From Basidiobolus meristosporus CBS 931.73 (Eukaryota > Basidiobolomycota > Basidiobolomycetes > Basidiobolales > Basidiobolaceae), in assembly GCA_002104905.1 (NCBI GenBank), contig MCFE01000164.1, positions 62,001-126,000 on the forward strand: 64,000 bases of DNA, given 5' to 3'. Numbering within the stretch: position 1 is the first letter of the stretch; each line of letters starts with the position of its first letter. Position numbers and translations under genes: made by a program. The notes beneath the pieces were generated by a model that saw only the letters and a program-made list of their open reading frames with translations, made no database searches and was not told the DNA's origin. Positions 57,347 through 64,000 of this stretch are shown here, one piece after another.

Positions 57347-58306
57347 TTATTGTCACCCATAAAAAACTTCTTGATTGGATTTTCTTAATATTGGGTAAAA
57401 AGTTCTTTTTGGTGTGTAAAGTGTGAGATGCTCCAGAGTCAATATAACATGTCTGAGAATCCTTGTTTGTGGTCATATTTAGTGCAGATATGAGTAGTCT
57501 ATCTTCAGTTATTGCAGCATTTCCATATTCAGGCTTCTTTTGCTGATTATCTCTCTTTTTGAGACACCGGTCTGATGTGTGTCCTGTCCTTTTGCAATTG
57601 TTGCAAAACAGGTTGCTGTTGCCTTTTTATGGTCTTGGGTACTTCCTTTGCTGGTTATCATTACTTATTAAAGCATTTTCTTTTTCCTTCTTATTGGCAC
57701 TTAATTTTCTTAATCCTTCATCCAGGAGCTTTTCATATATGTAATTTAAGGTCAAATCTTCAGTTCTGGACTCCAGGGCTGATACAAGGCCCTAGACCTT
57801 ATCTGTCAGGCTATTCAGAACTGTTACTGTCACATCCTCATCAGTAGTTGGTACACCCACAGATTCCATCTTATCTACTAGCAGGGTAATTCTATTAATT
57901 ATATTTTTCATTTGTTCTGCTGGCTGCATCTTTGTAGTAAAGAATTTTTGTCTCAGATACTTTTTTTTGTGGCTGAAAATGGCTGGTTGGTGTCTTCTAA
58001 TGCCTTCCAGGCATCCTTTGCCATTTTTGCTCTTGAGCATTGGATTAGCAGTTTGTCTTTAACATTAAGGCAAATGCAGTTAAAGGCACTTTATTCTTTC
58101 TTCTGGTACTTCAAGGCTTCCTCTCCCTCATTTTTAGGAAGGCATTCTTCTCCCACAACAGTATCCCAAAGGCCTCTTTCTTGTAGCAACATCTTCATCT
58201 TCACCTTCCACACTTGGTAGTTAGATCCATCTAACTTCTCAGTAGAGGGAAAAGTTCCAGTTAGAGCAGTAGTATACATTGTAGAGAGCAGCAGCTTGGG
58301 GCTCAT
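57347..58306 (-). pseudogene. Copia G gag-protease (broken)
   Basis: Gag begins at the PBS-embedded ATG (58306). LDGSNYQVWKVKMKM and ERGLWDTVVGEEC are followed by stops; RQKFFTTKMQPAEQMKNIINR and TVLNSLTDKV (58040-57792) belong to the UBN2 domain. The protease end is cut at 57347. Confidence 0.75.
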
Positions 58307-58310
58307 AACC

Positions 58311-58659
58311 TGCTGTAAGAGTCTTGGAGATATTGGAAGTGATTGGGAGGACAAGTATATTATGTGGTTTTCACTTCATTATTTATTGAATGTAAAAGTA
58401 GTAATTGTACTTTTACAGGGTCTTAGCATTACAAACATGTAGAATAGGTTAAGGAAAGTCCCAAGAACATGTGTGCAAAGTTTGTGGCTGTTTGGATAAT
58501 TTTGACAATTTTCATGCTCTGGGTTTCAGATATATTGATGAAAATATTCTAAGTAAATCCCAACAAGGAATTTGGTCAGTGTTTTCTAGGATTTGAAGGT
58601 AACAATCCAAGTGACCAATTTATGTGAGTATTTAGGTGGAATCACAAGTTTTTACAATA
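58311..58659 (-). repeat. Copia G 5' LTR
   Basis: It begins TGCTGTAAGAGTCTTGG and ends TTTTTACAATA; the adjoining PBS is canonical. Confidence 0.85.
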
Positions 58660-59213
58660 ATTATTATAGCCATCAATAACCTAGAAACATTGGAAGAGAC
58701 TAATTCCAGCCTATCCAAAGAGTTCAAGATGTTGAATCTAGGAGCACTCAGTAACTACCTGGGGATAAAGTCCTCCATAGACAGAAGTACCCAGACTAAC
58801 ACCCTAAGCCAATTCAAGATATACTAAAGCAGTACTAAATGGAACACTGTAAACTAGCAGCTACACCAATGGAGACAAACCTTGACTTAGTCAAAACTCA
58901 ACAAAGTCAAGAGAGCTTAGGGCCATCTGAGAGCCCTGAGCTTCCTTATCAATCTATGATCAGTAGTGTTACAAGAAGATCAAAGTTGTATACAACTAGG
59001 TAGTAATCCAACTTTTCATGCTAGAACTAAACACACATATATTATAAACCATTTCATATGTAAAGCTATAGAGAATAACTTGGTTAACTTAGCTTACTGT
59101 TCTACAGATGAAATGATTGCAGTTATATTCACCAAACCATTAACTAGAGACAAGTCTGAATATCTTAGGTTGAAATTAGGACTAGTCAGTATGAGCATTT
59201 AGTTGAGTGAGAG
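58660..59213 (+). pseudogene. Copia fragment H: RT end and RNase H end
   Basis: It begins mid-RT (the IIAINNLETLEET block, the YVDDLIIA context without its start). It passes through SLSKEFKMLNLGALSNYLGI and a broken linker, then jumps to the RNase H end (QEDQSCIQLGSNPTFHARTKH, CSTDEMIAVIFTKPL; 58966-59202). The middle of RNase H is missing. It lies head to head with the LTR of copy G. Confidence 0.78.
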
Positions 59214-59507
59214 AGTTGTAAAAATTTGTAATTCTACCAAAATCCTCCCCTGACTTAGTCACTTAGATCATTGCCTTCAAATCCTAGAGAATACCTACCA
59301 AATTCCTTGTTGGGATTTACTTAGAATATTTTCACCAAAATACCAGGTACCCAGAACATGAGAATTCTCAAAGTTGTCCAAACAGCCCCAAACTTTGCAC
59401 ACATGTTCTTGGGACCTTCCTTAACCTATTCTACGTGTCTGTAATGCCAACCACACAATCTACTTGTTCTCTCAGTCACTTCCAATATTTTCAAGACTCT
59501 TACAACA
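59214..59507 (+). repeat. Copia H 3' LTR, internally deleted
   Basis: It starts near GTTGTAAAAATTTG, lacks ~55 bp that include the TATA dyad, and ends AAGACTCTTACAACA. Confidence 0.78.
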
Positions 59508-59935
59508 ATATTCACCTAACTTGGTTGCTTATATTACTACCTTCAAATCCTAGAGAATACCTACCAAATTCCTTGTTGGGATTTACTTAGAATATTTTCA
59601 CCAAAATACCAGGTACCCAGAGCATGAAAATTCTCAAAGTTGTCCAAACAGCTCCAAGCCTTGCACACATTTTCTTGGGACCTTCCAAAACCTATTCTAT
59701 GCATTTGTTATGCCAAAACCATGTAAAAGTATAGATACTACCTTTACATTCAATAAATCATCAGGTGAAAACCACATAACCTACTTGTCCTCCCAATCAC
59801 TTCCAATATCTCCAAGACTCTTACAACAATATTGATACAACTTTTACATTCAGTGAGTCATTAATTGAAAGCCATATAATCTATTTGCTTTCCCGGTCAC
59901 TTCCAATACCTTCAAGACTCTTACAACACCAGGTG
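59508..59935 (+). repeat. Array of partial copia LTRs
   Basis: 59508-59828 is an LTR missing its first ~30 bp. It is joined at TTACAACA to a short LTR end fragment (59829-59935) that again ends CTTACAACA. All share the plus orientation of H. The array marks the border to host DNA. Confidence 0.7.
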
Positions 59936-61544
59936 CACAATAGGTATCCATAGCTTTGGGGACCTCAGTGATTGGGAGAACTAGTCAATATGGTATTAAT
60001 CAATCAAGTCAAGTGTGGATCCATTGAAATAGGATAGACTTTATTGGGAACTTCCAGAACTCCAAACTATTGAATTACATTTAACAAATGTAGGCCCAAG
60101 CATGAATTGCTATGCAAGAACCATGGCTCTAAATAGGGCAGTGGCTGGTTGGAGTCTGTAGGGTGGAAAGCAATCCTCAGCACTATTCGAAAAGTTGTAT
60201 CTTAAATCAAGCCACAGGTGTTAACATCCAAAAAAACCATGATCAAGCGTGACATCCGTATATCTGAGAGAATTGGTACAAAATCAATGACTGTCAACAG
60301 AGAGCTGATACCTTTGGTAGCCTCTCCATCAATGATCTGGACATTGGTGGTACTAGATTTTCTAGACTTCCCAGTGGCCGGATTGGTTACTTGTATACAT
60401 CCATTTGACGTCTGTGTGCAGGCTGGGCAATGGAGGAAATCCACACTACCCTGGCAGTGGACTTCTCAGCTTCCCCAATGGATCTTGGGGAGCTCTGGTT
60501 GAGTGTTGACAACACCGACTGTTTGAAACCGTGATTTGTTGGGCAAGGTGAAAGGAGCGATTTCCAGGAAGGACTGCTTGGTTGAGTTGAATGAGTAGTG
60601 TGTCGTAAGCCAACAGGATTATGCCAACAACCGCTTTACTGACCAGCATGAACAGACGATGGTAATACACGACTTCAGGCCGATTTCCATCCCAATCCAT
60701 TGCTGCTCCAGTACCCAGCTCGGCCGATGAACACGGGCCTTAATTTAGATATTCATACACCCCATCACCCATATCACCGGGTCAACAAGCCATGATTGTT
60801 GTCAAGTTACACCTTCCTCCCCCCGTTCAAAGGGGATGGACGTATGGACGTATGGACGTGATCATACAGTAATGTAAATTCCAATAATATCCATTGTGCA
60901 TGAGATGGTTCTAGACGCTAGGGTCCTCGTTGGATGCACACACTAGCATGCAAGATTACCCGGAGCAGCAGCGTGGTGATTTCGATGGATTCGGGGATGT
61001 CACCTGAGCCTCAGTATCACAGCAGCCCCTCAGTTGACAGTGTGCATGCTCGGTCGCGTTTCTGGAATCCAAATTCTGTGGAATTTCCTCCAACCCTACA
61101 GCTAGCGGGCTGCTTAGGTCCCTACCACCAATGGGTTCCTCGCCGTATAACTTGGTGCTAAGCAAAGATTGAAACGTGCTGGATCTCCATCCATCCCAGG
61201 CTAATGATGTCACCTATGAAAAGGCAGCACTAAAATTACTAAGCGGACAGTGCAACATTTAAGTGTAATATCTGATAGCTGCATAAACCTTCCATTTTCA
61301 GAACACTTCGATTATATAGTATTGGCTTATCCATCCACTGAATTATGGAACATTTCAGGATTCCTAGGAAATATTGTAGGATGGCATGGACTTGATGTTG
61401 GTCCAGAATATCTCTGAAAAAAAAGATGCCCTCCCCCCCCCAGCATTAGAGAATCTACTAAGAGAATTGGCGATACTGTTGGGTTGAAAAGATTTCCGCT
61501 GGTTGAACTTCCACCTATTTTTTAGCTCCACTTTGGTATTCAGG
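59936..61544. other. Host-like stretch upstream of YPD1
   Basis: CpG frequency returns to host level by about 60.2 kb. Apart from the minus-strand ORFs at 60202-60700, only chance ORFs are seen. A poly-C run at about 61431-61441 precedes YPD1. Confidence 0.45.
60202..60700 (-). other. Two consecutive ORFs of unknown function
   Basis: 60700-60446 (84 aa) has a hydrophobic segment (LVSKAVVGIILLAYDTLLI) that could span a membrane. 60444-60202 (80 aa) starts MDFLHCPACTQ with CPAC and has a hydrophobic end. They lie in different frames with no clear splice solution. They could be a small unrecognised spliced gene or chance ORFs. Confidence 0.2.
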
Positions 61545-62269
61545 ATGGCCGATTTAAAGGTAAATTTCGGTTCTCTCCCACTTCTTTCAGATAAAGTGCC
61601 AACCGTGTGCTCAACCAATTGACTCGATTCTGGTTTTCAGGAAGAGAACGACCTCATCGATCACGCCACTTTCGATCAACTGTTGGAGATGGACGATGAT
61701 GACGACCACGAGTTCTCCAAATCTATAGTATACAACTACTTCGAGCAAGCCGAGACCACTTTCAATGATATGGATAACGCCCTGTTAGTTTCTTCCCTTT
61801 GTTTGCTCTAGTCGTGTCCGATGGAGATGTCCCTTGAAACGGGGTCTTCCAATGACCGACTTGTTTGCCCTTGAAGTAGACACATTTGCTAACCTCGAGA
61901 ACGCTTCTTTTTTGCTGTGTTAGGGGCGAGAAAGATCTTCAGGCGCTTTCCCGGTTGGGCCATTTCCTCAAAGGCAGCTCAGCCGCCCTAGGCCTCCAAA
62001 AGGTCAAGGTTTCCTGCGAGAAGATCCAACACTATGGGAATCAAAAGGACGAGACTGGTACGAAGAGTATTCCTGAGGAGGAGGCCCTGGAAAAGATCAC
62101 CTCCTTGCTGACTCAAGTGAAGGAGGAGTATCAAGAGGCCGAGAAATATCTCAAACATTTCTACGAGGAAGTTTCACATGATGAGGACGAAGAGGAGGAG
62201 GAAGAAGAGGAAGAGGAGGAGGAGGAGGAAGAAGAAGAGGAGGAGGAGGACGATCTTGAGGACAATTAA
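61545..62269 (+). CDS. YPD1: Histidine phosphotransfer protein Ypd1
   Basis: Three exons: 61545-61559, 61641-61783 and 61924-62269, giving 167 aa, the same length as yeast Ypd1. Introns are 81 nt (GTAAAT...TTTCAG) and 140 nt (GTTAGT...GTTAG, with GCTAAC upstream); the second splits a Leu codon. The HPt motif LSRLGHFLKGSSAALGL places the phospho-acceptor at H66, with K69 and G70 in conserved positions. The helix around VKEEYQEAEKYLKHFYEEV completes the four-helix bundle. Ypd1 passes phosphate from a hybrid histidine kinase (Sln1 type) to response regulators Ssk1 and Skn7. Residues ~142-167 are a Glu/Asp tail, an unusual extension past the bundle. The five-codon first exon is set by the in-frame ATG and donor site. 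Confidence 0.92.
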
Positions 62270-62809
62270 ACAAGCCATCATACATAACTCATTTGGTTGT
62301 TTTCAATTTTTTATTAACTGGCTTCCTCCCAATGGAAATGTAATTATATCCAACCTCACGTTCTCTCTTTCCCACCATGATGTATCTCCTATTTTATGTA
62401 GCCATTTCTGTTCTTCTGATAGACAAACTACATTCAATATCGAAAGCTCAATTCCTTCTACAGAACTGACCATTTTTGCATGACTCCTTCTTTTGCGTTC
62501 GCTCCATTCCTTGTCAATTGTTCAGATCATGTTTGGTGTGTTCAAGCGATTTGTTTGTTGGTGACTACAAGAAAGATGAAGTTCACACTCTGTGCATTGA
62601 CAAGGTGTTTTGCTGACGGGAGCTGGGATATATATGACTGGTTGATTTGTTGAAGCATGTGTGTTGCCGACTAAAGCGGGCTTGTTTGGGACCTCCCTAG
62701 GTATGGGGCACTATTTGCGTTCGCGTGCTTCTTCGCAACAGCGAGTTACGCTAGGTTGTCCAGTCGTTTCGCATACCGGAAAATCCCTTAAGCACGAAGC
62801 GCAACCAAG
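62270..62809. other. Intergenic stretch downstream of YPD1
   Basis: It holds the YPD1 3' UTR, and no gene is recognised. Confidence 0.45.
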
Positions 62810-63409
62810 TTGCCCGCCGGCGATTTTCGCCCAAACCTGCGAGTATATCCCCCTTTCCGTAAAAGAGGATTCCAGCAGTGGAAAGTGGAGTGCACCCGGT
62901 CTCGACCGAACTTACCAAAAGCCCATAAAACAGCCAGGATTCTTGCCTCGGACGCGAAAATCCATTGTCCGGGAACACCCTGGGAGATCGCCATCTCGAA
63001 GGAGCGAGATCTGTATGAAGTTAATTCTTCTTCTTCTGGGTTAAATCCAGACCAGACCTACTTAAACCCAAGGTGCTGCGTTGCCACAGGCCAGCCATTG
63101 GACAGGATCCGTAGTATATATATAGGCGGCATGATTTTGCATCATGCCGCCTGTGGATGCCATTCCAAAGAAATCCTCTCTTCTTACTTAGCACTATTTT
63201 GGGATCTAGATAGTTCCGAGGGTCACTACCATCTCACCGGTCCGATGTGTTTAGTGGTAGCTGCGCATGAATATAGGCGCTGGACTTCCTATTTGGTGGA
63301 TTACCTTGTAAGGCAAGGGATCACAGTACAGAAAAGAGCTCATTGCTTGTGCGATATGCCACCAAGTGCCAACCTCCCAATTGGAAGGTCAATGGCTGAA
63401 TATGGCTGA
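62810..63409 (+). other. 199-codon ORF, unknown, doubtful
   Basis: The ORF opens MPAGDFRPNLRVYPPFRKRG and runs to 63409 without recognised domains, signal peptide or membrane span. It contains the GGMILHHAACG segment, encoded by a 12-bp perfect inverted repeat (63124-63152), which suggests non-coding structure. Competing ORFs cover the same DNA on both strands. It could be a small orphan gene; chance is as likely. Confidence 0.2.
63124..63152. repeat. Perfect 12-bp inverted repeat (hairpin)
   Basis: AGGCGGCATGAT (63124-63135) is followed by TTTGC and ATCATGCCGCCT (63141-63152). Arms are perfect and GC-rich at the base. Confidence 0.8.
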
Positions 63410-64000
63410 CATTGTTTTAAGATTAACCTGCGCGATGCCGATCAATACAAGGCCAACTCCACTCACTCTGAATGGTGGCTCCCATGAATTAGCATCCGTG
63501 TTAGTCTTGATAAGATTATCCTAAAGGGTATCGGGAACCAGCAACCATTGCTCACTGGAGAGAATGTTCTTTGGCACATATGCGTAGCATTGGTGGGTAA
63601 GCGATCAGGGGAAGCGGCGAAGTTCCGGGCAAATACGAATGCGTCACTCATGGCGGAAATCTCGGGAATTTTATCGTTGGGGGAATTGACTAAGGGAAAT
63701 ACATATGGTACAAGTGCGAATTGTCTACGCTCTAACGATATTACTTGACCCTTCATAGCCATCCTCTTGGCTGGGGGTTGCTTACAAGGCTGCAGTAGAT
63801 TGGATCAGAGGGTGACTTGTGCCTGCGGGCAAACACAAGGGATATTGATATATGATATCTTGGAAATGATTAAAGTGGGAAGAAACCTGGGGGATTTTTA
63901 CAGTGAGTGATGAAACAAAAAGTGAGCCAAAATGACGATATGATGTGGACTGGAATGTGGGATGCTTGTTATGGTTATGATTCGTCCAAGGAATTGCTCT
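63410..64000. other. End of window, nothing recognised
   Basis: Opposed ORFs at 63463-63762 (minus) and 63548-63748 (plus) overlap. Neither resembles a known protein. Host-like composition. Confidence 0.4.

Larger units (their letters stand above)
57347..58659 (-). mobile_element. Copia fragment G: protease, gag and 5' LTR
   Basis: Minus-strand copy starting abruptly in the protease (region of GTCACCCATAAAAAAC). It continues through the knuckle (about 57560-57600), UBN2 gag (58040-57792) and gag N-terminus (58354-58091) to the PBS and 5' LTR (58311-58659). Pol downstream of the protease is missing. The LTR end abuts a plus-strand RT fragment (copy H). Confidence 0.82.

Noticed and set aside
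24098-59935. Regularly recurring ~350-bp repeats as a possible CRISPR-like or satellite array
   Set aside because: They are copia LTRs with TG/CA ends, PBS and polypurine tracts. The spacing is irregular and explained by element structure.
63463-63762. 99-codon minus ORF near the window end
   Set aside because: A competing plus-strand ORF covers the same DNA, and no domain or splice signal supports it.

Overview
The window looks like nuclear DNA from a fungus. The host genes are RPS21, a SEC2-type Rab exchange factor, a COX23-type twin CX9C protein, a Hal4/Hal5-like kinase and the phosphorelay protein YPD1. Their introns are short (65-140 nt) GT-AG introns, two of them with CTAAC branch-site-like sequences. 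The lineage cannot be fixed from sequence alone; an early-diverging filamentous fungus is a guess.

Layout. 1-35.3 kb is AT-rich, CpG-poor and almost entirely transposon debris. It holds a minus-strand Ty3/gypsy element truncated at its 3' end (9.05-13.25 kb) with solo and partial LTRs of the same family; fragments of a second copia family (8.4-9.0 and 13.3-14.9 kb); four copies of an unclassified repeat with a conserved unknown ORF (family X); a Plavaka-like CACTA-type transposase (18.2-20.6 and 23.3-24.1 kb); and the first copies of an abundant Ty1/copia family (24.1-35.3 kb). 35.3-48.7 kb is a host island: RPS21 and SEC2 tail to tail, COX23, three LTR remnants at 40.9-42.5 kb, then the kinase. 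48.7-59.9 kb is a second block of copia copies E to H, in both orientations and mutually truncated. 59.9-64 kb is host-like sequence with YPD1.

No element looks fully functional: every long coding region has stops, frameshifts or deletions. Copia copy F (53.1-57.3 kb) is the best preserved, with two near-full LTRs and long ORFs.

Most interesting points: (i) two copies of a 712-734 bp near-perfect palindromic foldback element, each flanked by AAT duplications, one inside the Plavaka transposase and one inside copia gag; (ii) the copia primer-binding site matches the complement of the initiator tRNA-Met anticodon stem-loop, and the probable gag AUG lies inside it; (iii) the copia TATA-like box sits at the centre of a 9-bp dyad; (iv) family X is bounded on both sides by inverted Plavaka 5' ends; (v) copia LTRs are joined head to head with internal pol fragments. 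The host genes are single-copy housekeeping and signalling genes with no evident shared pathway.
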